Below are positions 47,110-57,479 of a DNA stretch of 64,000 nt, in pieces. A program made the translations under genes and the position numbers. The stretch is taken from NCBI GenBank assembly GCA_037176705.1, contig CM073898.1, positions 23,172,488-23,236,487 on the forward strand. The letters are read 5' to 3'. The notes beneath the pieces were generated by a model that saw only the letters and a program-made list of their open reading frames with translations, did no database searches and was not told the origin of the DNA. Each line of letters opens with the position of its first letter. Position 1 is the stretch's first letter. The stretch comes from Molossus alvarezi (taxonomy: Eukaryota; Chordata; Mammalia; Chiroptera; Molossidae).

Positions 47110-48160
47110 GTTTATAAGCAACTATCCTGCTGCTGAGGCCAAAGATGAAGAAAGCATCGCTGGTCCATCATTCTCACATACCCTACAACTCACCAGCAAG
47201 TCTTGTGGTTCTTCCTTTAAAACATAACCAAATTCCTACTTCCGTGCACCAGTCCCACTCTAACACTATCCCAAACCATCATCGCTGGTGCGGTCTGTTT
47301 CATTAGCTTCCCAACAAGGCTTTCTGCTTCATCTCTTGCCCTGATAGAGTCTGTTCAGATAGCAGCCACGTGGTCTCTTTAAACTGAAATTACATCATTC
47401 CTTATCCAAAACTTTTAAATGACTTTTCATTAAGTAAAACAGAAATTATTTACAGTGGCTTAATGGGCCTGTATGAACGGGCCTCAATCTACAACACTGA
47501 TAGCCATTCACTTTCTCCCTCAATCTAACCCAACCACATTGACTTTCCTGCTGTTCCTTGAGCTGTCTTGTTCATTTCTACCATAAGACTTTCTACTATA
47601 TGTTTCTTTTTATCTTGAAATCTATATCCCTACGACCAATATATAACTTTTCTCACTATTTTCAGGTTTCAGGATGTCACATTAGAAAAGAAAAATATAA
47701 GATATTTGGTTAAATTTGAATTTCAGATAAGCAATGAATTTTATATGATAATTATGCCCCAAATATTGTATGGGATATACTTATACTAAAACGTTGTCAT
47801 TTATCTAAAATTCAAATTTAATTGGTCATTCTATATTTTATCTGGCAACATTATTATTACTGCCTCAGAGAGGTCTTCCCTTTAAATTCTACTAAATTCT
47901 ATTAAATCAAATAAACCTCTTTCTTCCTCCATTACTCTCTAATTTCCTACCCTACTTTATTTTTTTTCATAGCACTTATCACTATCTGAAATATTACTTA
48001 CTTGTTAATGTTTACAGAATAACCTTTCTATCTAAAAATGTAGATTTCATGAGGACAAAACTTTTCTCTCATATTATACCCTATTCTCAATGCCCAGCAT
48101 ATAATAGATGCTAAATGTATGTACTGTAATGAATGGCTGAAGGAATGGCACACAATTATA
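47110..48160 (+). mobile_element. LINE-2 3' part, interrupted
   Basis: Old L2 covering the end of ORF2 and 3' UTR: CCCTGATAGAGTCTGTTCAG and GCAGCCACGTGGTCTC (47,340), AATGGGCCTGTATGAACGGG (47,463), TTTCCTGCTGTTCCTTGAGC (47,543), CTCAGAGAGGTCTTCCC (47,864), CATAGCACTTATCACTATCTG (47,970), and TGCCCAGCATATAATAGATG (48,091). A palindromic DNA element splits it at 47,685-47,847. No open frame remains. Confidence 0.8.
47685..47847. mobile_element. Palindromic MITE (MER53-like) inside L2
   Basis: Inverted arms TTAAATTTGAATTTCAGATAA (47,710-47,730) and its complement at 47,801-47,821 match at 20 of 21 positions, so the transcript would form a hairpin. The L2 sequence breaks off at ...GATGTCACATTA and resumes at ...ACATTATTATTACTGCCTCAG, giving a candidate ACATTA duplication. 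The sequence fits my memory of MER53, a short palindromic DNA element; the name needs a database check. Confidence 0.75.
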
Positions 48161-48579
48161 TTAAAATGAATATAATTTTTTTTCTTACTTGTTTTAAAAC
48201 ATAGAAAATCACTAGAGAAATACAAAGCTATTTCCATCATACAGTCACAGACCATTTAAAATCATTATGAGACTCTTCTGTCCCTCAAGATACTGTCTCA
48301 GACAAACCACAGCAAGAGGTTATTTTTCCACTAAACGTTACCCTTATGTGACATCCAGACTCAGTCAAGATGCTTTCTTACATGATTAAAAACAAATTAA
48401 AACCTAAAGCAGAACATTAACTTACAGATGTGGGAGAAAATTAGGGTTAAACAATCTAATTTCATACATGCAAACTCTGAGTCTCAGAAATATAAAATGA
48501 TTTTCCCAAAGCTAATGTTAACATATGTTAACATATTAATTTGTTTGTATAATTTTTTACCTTTTCCTCCCCACTATTT
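48161..48579. other. Unassigned sequence
   Basis: No gene or confident repeat. A TTAACATATGTTAACATATTAA stretch near 48,518-48,539 is palindromic by chance. Confidence 0.4.
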
Positions 48580-48710
48580 AAGTGCACTGAAAATATAAAT
48601 TTGACCTATTTGGTTGATTGATTGCTTTTGGTACCTGGAAGAGAGCTTGAAACAAAGGAGGTGCTCAATCAATATTTGAGGTTGAGTAATGAGTCAATGA
48701 ACCAAAATCT
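48580..48710 (+). repeat. L2/MIR-type 3' end
   Basis: GAGCTTGAAACAAAGGAGGT and GCTCAATCAATATTTGAGG resemble the common L2/MIR terminus (GGTGCTCAATAAATATTTG). Confidence 0.55.
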
Positions 48711-49505
48711 AGCTCCTGTAACATTTAGTCAAGTGGTCTTCCCATAAGATGTGGCCTATTGTTTTTTTTTTAACCATGATGGTATTTACTGAATTGCATC
48801 AATTCTTTCATCTAAAAAAAAAAAAAAAACAGAAAAAGAAAAAGTTCACTTACCATGTTGTAAACTCAAAGCTGTCAACATTTAATTGAGTCACATATCC
48901 ACATGTAAAAAGAGAACGCTATCTTTAGAAAGTGTTAATTGACTCAAACCTCACAAAATGATGCATGAAAAACTTAAAGCTTTAAATTTCTTTAATTTGT
49001 ACAAGACTAGATTTATGAGCTAGAACACTCTAAATTATCTCTACTAGTGCATGTCTTTGGAACATACAAATAATATCCTGTCTTTGGTGGATTTCAATGG
49101 TCATAAAACTTGTTTCCACTATCTTGTTAAATGGACAGCTGTATTACAAAAGGATTTGATGACAGGAGATAATTTAATGAAAGAAAAACCAAGCCAATAT
49201 TGTATCTTCAAAGATAAGCCCTGTGTCCAGAAGTATAAGTCAAAGGATTTCTAAGTGGACTGGAGACATATGGGAGACAGAGAAACATGGAGAAAGTGAT
49301 CTACCTAAATGCCTATAGAGCCTGACAGATAAATGAATAAAATAGGGTACCAGTAGAATACATGCTCTATCTAAAATGGACAGTCTCTACTCACAGGAAT
49401 AAATATGGCCCTAGTATGGTTAGTTCGTTCAATTTTTCTATAGAAGTCAGAATTAGTCATTTTTTAATGTAAAATCTGTTGTTTTATAAATATATAAGCC
49501 AAACA
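48711..49505. other. Unassigned sequence
   Basis: No family recognised. Poly-T at 48,763 and poly-A at 48,815-48,830. Confidence 0.45.
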
Positions 49506-49509
49506 AAAT

Positions 49510-49868
49510 TGAGAGCCTGACTTAATATGAAAGTGAGAGATAAAATAAACAAACAGAAAAAAGAAGTTGGAAATCATATAAATGTATGATTCCATTTATA
49601 TGAAATGTCCAGAATAACAAATCCATAGAAACAAAAAGTAGATTAGTGTTTGCCAGAGGCTTTGAGGTGGGGATGAGGAATGGAAAGTGATTTGTAATGC
49701 ACAAAAGGTTTCTTTTAGGTGATAAAAAAATGTTCTGGAATTAGCTAATAGTTATAGTTGTAAAAATGTGTGAATATACTAAAAGTCAGTGAGTTTTATA
49801 CTTTAACAGAGTGAATTTTATGACATGCAAAGTATATCTCAAGCTGGCACAAAATAAATAAATAAAGT
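49510..49868 (+). mobile_element. Old L1 (L1M) 3' UTR
   Basis: TATGATTCCATTTATATGAA, TAGATTAGTGTTTGCCAGAG, AATGTTCTGGAATTAGCTAA and AGTATATCTCAAGCTGGCAC follow the old L1M 3' UTR closely, ending in an (AAAT)n tail. Confidence 0.85.
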
Positions 49869-50194
49869 ATGGTTTACTGTATTTGGTTCAGGGTATGAAC
49901 ATCATCTTTGCTCTACCAAGCCAAAAGTTGGAGAGTACTAAGGGGTTATGAATCAAGGAAGTAAAATAGTTTTTGGCACCTGACTTTAATCAAGACACAC
50001 AAAAACTTTGTCTCTGCTTTCAGCATTCAGAAGTGCACCAAACACAGCCATGAGACTGGGGCACTAGGAAGCAGGGCAGGTACGTTGTCTGGTTGGACTA
50101 TAGGATGCATATGGCAGAGTGGTGAGTAATACTTGGTGAAGTATAGAGAAGTGATTCAGTGGTACAGGATTTATCATGAAAGGATAAAGAATTT
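49869..50194. other. Unassigned sequence
   Basis: No repeat or gene recognised. Confidence 0.45.
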
Positions 50195-50395
50195 AGACTT
50201 TACCCAGTAGCTCCAAAACTAACATTATTTAAGAATCACCTGAGAAAGTTTTGAAAATATTCTACTTTCCTTGGTAGAATCCTTTCAGAGCTGCTAATTC
50301 TGTACATCTCACAGAAACCAGGAATCTATAGGTAAAAAATGCTCAGATGATTCTAATGGGTAGGCAGCTTTCAGACGTGCTTTGGGAGGAAGTGG
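50195..50395. mobile_element. hAT-type MITE fragment (tentative)
   Basis: AAGAATCACCTGAGAAAGTT and GCTCAGATGATTCTAATGGG are the pattern seen at the two ends of MER5-like elements, but the middle is not clearly matched. Confidence 0.5.
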
Positions 50396-50514
50396 CTGTT
50401 TTGAGAGTCCTGATAAGAAATGAGGGGGATCTGAATTAAAGCAGTGGTGATGAAAATATAAAGGAAATATTAGAAGAACATTTAGGGAGAGCCTAGTAAA
50501 ATTATTTCCCCAAA

Positions 50515-50650
50515 TTCATTGTTTTCAACATATTTTTATTAAGTATTTACACAGGATCTAAAATATTAAAATCAAATGCTCATGGAGCTTTTATTCTATT
50601 TGACAAAATGCAGAATGTATGAAAGAGTAAGAATTTCAATAATAATGTTA
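50515..50650 (-). repeat. L2 3' end, antisense (probable)
   Basis: ATATTTTTATTAAGTATTTAC and GCTCATGGAGCTTTTATTCT match inverted L2 (ATATTTATTGAGCACCTAC, CATGGAGCTTACATTCTAG). Confidence 0.6.
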
Positions 50651-51503
50651 AGCTTTCTTGCAAGACTTGCTGAATAAGTGGTCAACATTGGCCTCATTCA
50701 TTAAGGAATAAAATAATAGTATCGGCAAGGTTTTATGTGCGTGACAAAATTTCACACACATTCACTCATTCATTCCTTATAGTAACCATATCTGTGTTTT
50801 GGAAATGTGGACTTGTGCCACAGGGAGGGAGGTGAACTGCCTCTGTGCTGTATAACGGGGGACTGAAGGGAGAAGGAGGGATGGAGCGAGGATTCCAACC
50901 AAGTAGTCTGGCTCCAGAGAGGCTATGGTGAAATCAACGCTTTACTCAACCAAAATCTCATTTGTATTAGATTACCCTATCCCTGACTTCTATCGCAAGG
51001 GTCACCAATATTTATTCTAGAGCAGATATTCTTCCTTTGGAGTCCACAGATGAGTTTCAGGAGGTCCATGAATCTTGGAAATGGTATAGAAATGTTCCAT
51101 GTGTATGCTTACTTGCATTCCTTTTGAAGAAATAATTCATAACTTTAGTAAAATGAGTCTATGTCCAAAAAAGATTTAAAGTCTCTCTCTTTTCTGGCAC
51201 CCATTTAACATATTTCATCACATGTATAATGAAATTTGTAGGAGAAAGCTCTCTGTGTAAGTTTGTATGGTGATGACGCTTTAGAGTGAAAACCCCTCCT
51301 CCTCCTCTCTTAGGAACACACTAAGGGAGTACCAGTCAGACAGAAGTCTCCCTGTATACTGCTTCCAGTCACAACTCCACAAATGGGAACTCCCAATGCA
51401 GGGGAAGGCATGGATCTCTGTCTTTACCATGTTACTCAAGTTTTACTTGTCTATGAACAAATTAGTATAACATCCCATTCATTGGTTGATTTGTTGAATG
51501 TAC
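50651..51503. other. Unassigned sequence
   Basis: No gene or confident repeat. Confidence 0.45.
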
Positions 51504-51684
51504 CTGAATATCTTTTCTGACCACTGTGGGTCTCATCTTCTACAATCACTTTGCTCTCAGGCAGTTTCCATTGACTTCGAAGAGTCCTCTTCTCTGAATG
51601 AGCACCAGGGTTTGAGGAGGTAGCATTAGCTGGTGCTTGAGTATTTCGGTGGTGTTGGCTTTTCCCAGGAGAGGCATGTTCCTT
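51504..51684 (-). CDS. Possible single exon, product unknown
   Basis: I do not recognise this protein. On the minus strand a frame stays open from about 51,743 to 51,451. Between a possible acceptor (...ATACTGTCAG, ending at 51,685) and a possible donor (TATTCAG|GTACAT at 51,504/51,503) it encodes about 60 residues of balanced, hydrophilic composition (KEHASPGKSQHHRN at the start, QWKLPESKVIVEDETH later). No interspersed repeat is recognisable, and the frame does not depend on simple sequence. No neighbouring exon is visible in the window, so if real it belongs to a gene with long introns. A chance open frame remains quite possible. A competing minus-strand frame over 51,546-51,731 weakens the case. 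Confidence 0.25.
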
Positions 51685-51862
51685 CTGACAGTATTCCAGT
51701 CTTCCAAGGCAAAGTTCCAATTTTGAAACATTGCCCAGTTACGTTCAATTTTTAAAGAGAGTTTCTCGGTAATTATTTAACAGTAGCATCTATTATTGCT
51801 ACATATCGTGGGAGTTGTCAGGAAGAAAAAGGCATTTGGAAGACAGGCCTGGTACTTAGAGC

Positions 51863-52006
51863 ATGTTTTTAAAAATGTAGTTCTTGGACCACCTGTATTA
51901 GATTCACCGAGGATGTTTGTTGAAAATTGTGGATTTGGGGGCCTCATACAAATGTTCTTAAGTGAGTCTCCCTGGAATCTGCATTCTTAACAAGTACTTT
52001 AGGTAA
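51863..52006. mobile_element. MER5-like hAT MITE
   Basis: ATGTAGTTCTTGGACCACC, TTAGATTCACCGAGGATG and GAATCTGCATTCTTAACAAG follow the MER5A pattern. The right end is truncated or overlapped by the target site of the next SINE. Confidence 0.65.
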
Positions 52007-52022
52007 CCCTTATGCAATCTTT

Positions 52023-52270
52023 TGTTTTTTAATCCGCATGGAGGATGTTTTTCTATTTATCTTCAGATAGAGTGGGAGGAAGGGAGGGAGGGAGAGGGAG
52101 AGAGAGAAACATCATGTGAGAGAGACACACTGATTGGTTGCCTCCCACACGACCCAACCAGGGCTGGGGATTGAAGTGCAACGGAGGTATGTGCCCTTGA
52201 CTAGAATTGAACCGGCGACTCTCTGGTCCAAGGGCCGATGCTCTAACTGCTAAGCCAAATTGGTCAGGGC
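52023..52270 (-). mobile_element. VES SINE, antisense
   Basis: Inverted copy with its 5' end (GCCCTGACCAATTTGGCTTA on the minus strand) at 52,270 and a poly-T remnant at the left. Perfect target duplications (CCCTTATGCAATCTT) at 52,008-52,022 and 52,271-52,285. GTACCTCGGTTGCA-type subtype, with GGAGG-rich central part. Confidence 0.95.
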
Positions 52271-52285
52271 CCCTTATGCAATCTT

Positions 52286-52867
52286 AAGATGACATAAATG
52301 GCTGTAAATATTTGAAGCTGCATTTTGTAGTGAAATAGCATTAAAATCATGGGACTCCACATCAAGATTGCTAAAGAGTGTTTAATCAGACTGCTATTTC
52401 CCCTTGTATCCTTGAGAACAGAGGGAATGATGCACACAGGAACAGGTGCTGAGGTGGTCCCCTGTTGGCTCGTGGCTTTCAGAGTCACTGGCTGAATCCC
52501 ACTTAGAAGCAAAAGCTGGAGAACTTCTGCTTCTACTTTCTCACACTCCAGGCTTCCTCATAGTATGTTTGCAGTGTCAGCTCATCAAACCAGGAGCCTC
52601 TATTGGGATCAACATTATTTCAGGAGCTTATGAAAAAATAAAATAGGGCATAGAGATGGCAGAAAGAACTATTCCTAAATCCTCCTTCTTGTACCATTTT
52701 ACTCTCAGTTATTTACCCAGGACTAAACACAGAAATTAAAGCAAGGAAGAAAAATGCAGCTACCAAAACTCAACAATTTGGGAACGTAAATAACATGGAC
52801 ATGCACTGCCAAATATTACTTTGATCTCCTTAATTTTCAATCAATTTTTCAAATACTTCTTGTTAGT
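52286..52867. other. Unassigned sequence
   Basis: No repeat or gene recognised. Confidence 0.45.
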
Positions 52868-52887
52868 GGTGGGAAAATGGCGCCAGG

Positions 52888-53470
52888 TGTTAACCTTGGC
52901 TCAGCAACCTCAGTTCTTGAGTTCTAGCTAAGAGAAGAATTCAGTCAAGACTTGAATTATAAGAGAAAGTTTATTTAGACAGTCACAAGGTAGAAGAAAT
53001 GTGCTAAAAAAAAATAAGTTACAGAAAAGAAGGGTCCTTGGACTTGGAGAGAGAGAGAGAGAGAGAGCGAGAGAGAACACTGTGGGGAAAGAAGGTTGTG
53101 GGGAAAGGAAGGCACAAGTGGGCTCTGTAGAAAAACCGAGCTGGGTCCTTCATCCTGAGGGCTTTTATCTGAGATCTCAGGGGAGGATCTCAATAGAATA
53201 TTTATCATCTTTCCCAGATTTCCGAGGTGTGTCTCTTTAGGGTCATGGTCTCCACTGATTGGTCAGCATCAAAGAGGAGGTCACTGAGGTCATTAGTCAT
53301 TGCATCAGGTCCAGATGTTAGCCATGACATCATTCCACCTGGTTTTGCTGCTTTTCTGGGCCTGGAGCTGAAACACTGCTGAAGCCTAGATGCCATTAGC
53401 AGGGGTTAATTCTTAAGAGTGTGGTCATGCAAGGGTTTGCAATTTTGCCCATTGCTAGGCACCCAGGGCT
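52888..53470 (-). mobile_element. Probable ERV LTR, antisense
   Basis: Minus-strand order of signals fits a retroviral LTR: CCAAT (53,262-53,258), a TATA-like GATAAAAG (53,170-53,163), AATAAA (52,975-52,970) and about 80 bp to a CA at 52,889-52,888. Two bases beyond lies TGGCGCCA, which would match the start of a lysine-tRNA primer site, but the match stops after seven bases. The upstream end is uncertain (near 53,460). A (GA)n run at 53,049-53,073 lies in the transcribed part. No internal retroviral genes are present. Confidence 0.6.
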
Positions 53471-53965
53471 CTCACCCTGGTGACCCTCTGCACCTAGTCC
53501 ATTGTTCTTGCTCTGCTCATGGCTATCTATGTGTCTGCTACACTTTTCTAACTCAGTCTTTTCAGTCATCTATCTGACTCTCAAAAACTTAATCTCCTGC
53601 TCATCTCCAGATGTCTTCATATCTTGCTGAAGTCCAGAACCTTCAACAATCTCCATTTTAATAACACATCACGATTTGCACACTTCCCACAATGCCAACC
53701 CTAAGCTCTGTCTATCCTCCAATGAACAGCTATCTCTGAGTCTTCCTTTGGTCTTAAATCTTCTGCAGCAATTAAGGAGGCAAGTAAAGGGCCATTTTGA
53801 GAGTGGAATAGTGCTGATCAGAGGCACAAAAGCCAGAAGAGAGTGCTTAGTTTTTTCTAACTTGCTTGGATGGAGCTGCCACAAAGCTGAATATGTTACA
53901 TTCATGTTTGATTACTCTTAATAGTAATCAAAGTAAAACTCTCTTAAAAAAAATAGCTAACTTCC
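53471..53965. other. Unassigned sequence
   Basis: No family recognised. The overlapping 78-81 codon frames on both strands at 53.7-53.9 kb have no recognisable domain. Confidence 0.45.
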
Positions 53966-54185
53966 ACTGCGTGTTCGCCACGCGGCCAGCATTTTGTAAA
54001 CTGCTTCAAATGCAGTACGCTATTTAATCCTCTCAACAATCCAGTGAGTTGGAATCCATTATTATTCCTATTTTAGAGATGAGAAAACTGAAGCTTAGCA
54101 GGGATAAGCATGATCTATAAAGTTCATACAGCTATTAGTTGATAACACCATAATTCAAATTCGGTGTTGTTTGATTCCACAGTGA
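53966..54185 (-). repeat. MIR SINE, antisense
   Basis: TATTTAATCCTCTCAACAAT, CATTATTATTCCTATTTTAG and AGATGAGAAAACTGAAGC are the conserved inverted MIR core. Confidence 0.9.
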
Positions 54186-54607
54186 ACACATTTTAACAGG
54201 ATTAGGTCAATTCTGTATCACAGGGTATAGTTTTGCCTGCAAATACCGAAAAAAACCTTAAATAAGGTGGGTTAACCATTTCTGAGAACAAGAAGACTGG
54301 AGTTAGATACAGTAAATCATGAGCTCTCCAATGTCAGGGCTCTGTGTCAGATTCTCTGAGATGTTTTTGCCTTTCTCATGATCATAAGGCGGCTGCCATG
54401 GTACCACACATCATCTCTTCATATGACAATGTCCAAAGGCAAAAAAGAAATGAGGAGAGTGTCTCTTCCTATAGTGTCTATTTTTATCAGGAAGAAAAAC
54501 ATTTTCCCAAAACTCCCCAATAAGCACCCTCTTCTAAGTTATGGGTCAGAACTGGGTCACATGCCACACACCACCCCTTAATCAGTCATTGGCAAAAGAT
54601 TATCCTG
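54186..54607. other. Unassigned sequence
   Basis: No repeat or gene recognised. Confidence 0.45.
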
Positions 54608-54727
54608 CCTTGGTTAGTCTAACAAGGGCCAGGGATAAACGGAGGTACATGCCTTTGACTGGAATCTGACACGCAACTTTTTGGTCTGGGGGCCAAAGCT
54701 CTAACCACTGGGCAAACCAGCCAGGGC
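54608..54727 (-). mobile_element. VES SINE 5' part, antisense, 3'-truncated
   Basis: Only the tRNA-related head is present (GCCCTGGCTGGTTTGCCCAG on the minus strand from 54,727), through GTACCTCCGTTTATCCC. The TC-rich 3' half is missing, unusual because retroposed SINEs normally keep the 3' end. Either a deletion or an aberrant insertion. Confidence 0.85.
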
Positions 54728-55288
54728 TGTGCAATTTCTTTGTATAATAAATCTCTTGTCCCTGTTGAAACAACTGTAGGCAGAGAAGCTTACCGTCATC
54801 TTCCATCTCTCTCAGCCCCAGTCCACACACCTCACTACCACCACCTTTATCTTCTTGCTGCTCCTGCCACTAAGTTCTTTCACAACCTCAGGTTGTCCTG
54901 ACTCACTAATCAATCCCCTTTCCTGTCTTATTTCATGGCATTAAGTTAAAATTTATTTTTTATGGGACTCTACCTATTTTGTGACAAGTACCTCTCATTC
55001 CAAACCAATCTATCTCATAATTCATAGATTCATATTTTTCAATTAAAGGGAGTATTAGAAGTGACCTTGCCAACCTCTTCCTTTGTATACGTTAGGAAAC
55101 GTGGTCCTGGATGGAACGAGGCCACTTGCTCATGGTCATGAGCAGATCCTTCATGGTTCAAGAGGGTTTCTGCTCCCCAAAGCCAAATAGGGTAGGGATG
55201 GGAGAGGCAACCACTATCAGGAGAGGAAGACACTCTCTCCATGGGCAGCCACTTATCTGAGAGGTAGACACCCGGCCTGGAACTACTG
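54728..55288. other. Unassigned sequence
   Basis: No repeat or gene recognised before the minisatellite. Confidence 0.45.
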
Positions 55289-55581
55289 AGAGGGGCAGTT
55301 AGTATGGCCAGAGGCAGCTCGTATCGAGGCAGCTGGTATCGCGAGGCAGCTGGTATGGTGAGAGGCAGCTGGTATCGCGAGAGGCAGCTGGTATCGCGAG
55401 GCAGCTGGTGTCGCGAGAGGCAGCTGGTATCGCGAGAGGCAGCTGGTATCGGGAGAGGCAGCTGGTATCGGGAGAGGCAGCTGGTGTCGCGAGAGGCAGC
55501 TGGTATCGCGAGGCAGCTGGTATCGGGAGAGGCAGCTGGTATCGGGAGAGGCAGCTGGTATCGGGAGAGGCAGCTCCAGGA
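55289..55581. repeat. 17/19 bp minisatellite
   Basis: Fourteen clear units plus a partial one (55,567-55,581) and a diverged unit at the left. The unit is GAGGCAGCTGGTATCGCGA (19) or the same without the last two bases (17). Variants are TCGCGA/TCGGGA and GTATC/GTGTC. Units carry CAGCTG and, in many, TCGCGA with two CpGs. Because 17 and 19 are not multiples of three, the frames change from unit to unit, yet both strands stay open for 95-100 codons. That is a by-product of the unit having no stop, not evidence of a gene. Confidence 0.98.
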
Positions 55582-55674
55582 ACCCGCCTAGGTTGTGCCA
55601 AGCGGCCTTTTCAATGATAGGTAATGTTGATAAGGAGAAAATACAATATGGCCTCGAATGAAAAGTGCCTAATT

Positions 55675-56300
55675 GGTTATTTTTTATTTATTTTCTGTTT
55701 TGTTTGTTGGTTTGTCTTGTTCATTAGTGTTAGCTCTTAACTTCCATGTTACTGTCCTAAACCTCTCATTCCAAGAAACCAAAACCCATCACTCGGTCAG
55801 GCGGAGCGGAATGATGGATCCACCCTAACCCACCCCAAACTGCAAACGGTCGCTGGACAAGAAAAACAAGTTTCAGGAGACCCCAGCCCCCAACCAATCA
55901 AGAACTCGGGAGACCCCAGGCCGGGCCAAAGACGACCACTCGGCTGAACGACCACCCCCCAGCCCTGAGTTTAACAATCCCTGGTCTGTACAAGCCGTTG
56001 CTACTCTCTCCTTAGAGGTAGCCGGGCAGGCTGATTCCCAGTAAACCTGCACTTCTGGAGACCCGCCTCGTTCCACCTCGTTCTTACAATTAGGTTTCAC
56101 AAGTGAGCGGGGCTGTGTGGTGCTTGTCTGGCTGGCTGGCTTATTTTGCTTGGCCTGGTGCTTTCCAGGTCCTTCCATGCTGCTGTAGTGGGTAAGCTAT
56201 CCCTCTTTTTTGTGGCAAGGGATATTCCACTGTGTAAATGTACCTAAATGTATTTTAACCCAATATTTATTCATGTTATATTTACACATAGCAAAAAGTT
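55675..56300 (-). mobile_element. Old L1 3' region, antisense, host of solo LTR
   Basis: TGTTTGTTGGTTTGTCTTGTTCATTAG (to 55,727) and, after the LTR, CACAAGTGAGCGGGG, TGTCTGGCTGGCTGGCTTATT and GATATTCCACTGTGTAAATG are consecutive parts of an inverted old L1 3' region. This shows that the LTR interrupted it. Confidence 0.7.
55728..56088 (+). mobile_element. Solo ERV LTR with perfect target duplication
   Basis: A 361 bp element starting TGTTAG and ending CTTACA, flanked by ATTAG at 55,723-55,727 and 56,089-56,093, the five-base duplication made by a retroviral integrase. Internal signals in order: CCAAT (55,894), a weak TATA-like TTTAACA (55,970) and AGTAAA as a variant polyadenylation signal (56,040). 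No gag, pol or env follows, so it is a solo LTR left after recombination between two LTRs. Size and layout suggest an ERV1 (gammaretrovirus-like) origin, but I cannot name the family. Confidence 0.88.
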
Positions 56301-57479
56301 TGTAAGAAAACGCAAAAAATGTGCCCCCCCAAAATCTGGTGGAATTGGAGGCAGGGTTAGAGGCATCTAATCCAACTAGTGGAGGGCCAGGGAAACCCCT
56401 GCCCAGCCTGGCCCTGACGTGGGCACCAAGCCAGCGTGGGAGCTGCCCTGAAGACAGGAGTCTACTACACACTGGTGCCTCCCCTCCCAGCCCAGCCCAT
56501 TCCGGGTATAGACAGCCCTGTTATTAGGAGGATCTCTATTTTATGGAGACCCAAACATCATTCAAAAAAATGTTTACTAAGGCAAATCTAAAATGTTACG
56601 TATCTTTATACTGAAAATGAAAGAGAAAGGGTCATTTCTCCTTACATTAATATATCATACATCATTCGCTAAGGCTTTAGTAACTGAAAACGGTATCAAA
56701 TATAACTGATTAAGCAGAAAGGGGTTTGTTAGAGAGCAAATTCTGTACCATACAGAATTTCTGACAAAACCACAGAGACCAAAATGTATTATATGCAGTC
56801 CAAAATAAAAGGAGCCAGGAGAAAAACTCAACTATCCCACAGAATATTCTAGCAGAAGATCTGCTGAGGCTACACAGCTGGGCAGCCGGAACACTGGGGC
56901 TTGACACTTGAACCTTATACCAGAGCTACCCAGAAGAGCCCAATGTCTCCAACATCATGTCCGACCTACAGCTGTGTCTCATCACTTTCTCATTTCATTA
57001 TGTAAACCCAGGAGAACCTCAGCTGCTACTGGAACCCAAGCCTCATGGGAGTTTGAGAAATACAGTTTCTGCCTTTCCAGTCTCAGAAGTTCACACACTG
57101 AAAGAAAGTTAGGATAGATCATGAACAAGCCAAGCCTAAATATCTGCTTCACATGCTGTATAATTTGTTCACCATTTTCTCTTTCCACATAAGAACATGA
57201 CATTTTTCTGAATCTGTATACATACTGAAGCTAGATCCCATAAACATTTCTCTTTTGGCAGCTCCCAAACCTGTTTCTTCCTTAGGTGCTCAATCTCAAC
57301 CCTAGGGGTGTGGCTGTTCCTGTGTCTGCCCTTCCTGCATTCTTTGGCTCTCACCTTACATCATAGTAGCTAATTGCCTGTTGTTACTTAAAAATTCTTC
57401 ATAGTAAACTTTCCCTGTTCACATTACAGTATGATTATTACCTCGATACACATACCAGGTAGTTTTGCTGGTTTAAAAC
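56301..57479. other. Unassigned sequence
   Basis: No gene or confident repeat. Confidence 0.45.

Noticed and set aside
48518..48539. Palindromic TTAACATATGTTAAC stretch as a protein-binding site
   Set aside because: It is short and AT-rich with no supporting context; such palindromes are expected by chance.
55299..55617. Repetitive 'proteins' rich in GSWYRE or SRYQLP
   Set aside because: They are readings of the 17/19 bp minisatellite in several frames. The unit lacks stops, so long frames are automatic.
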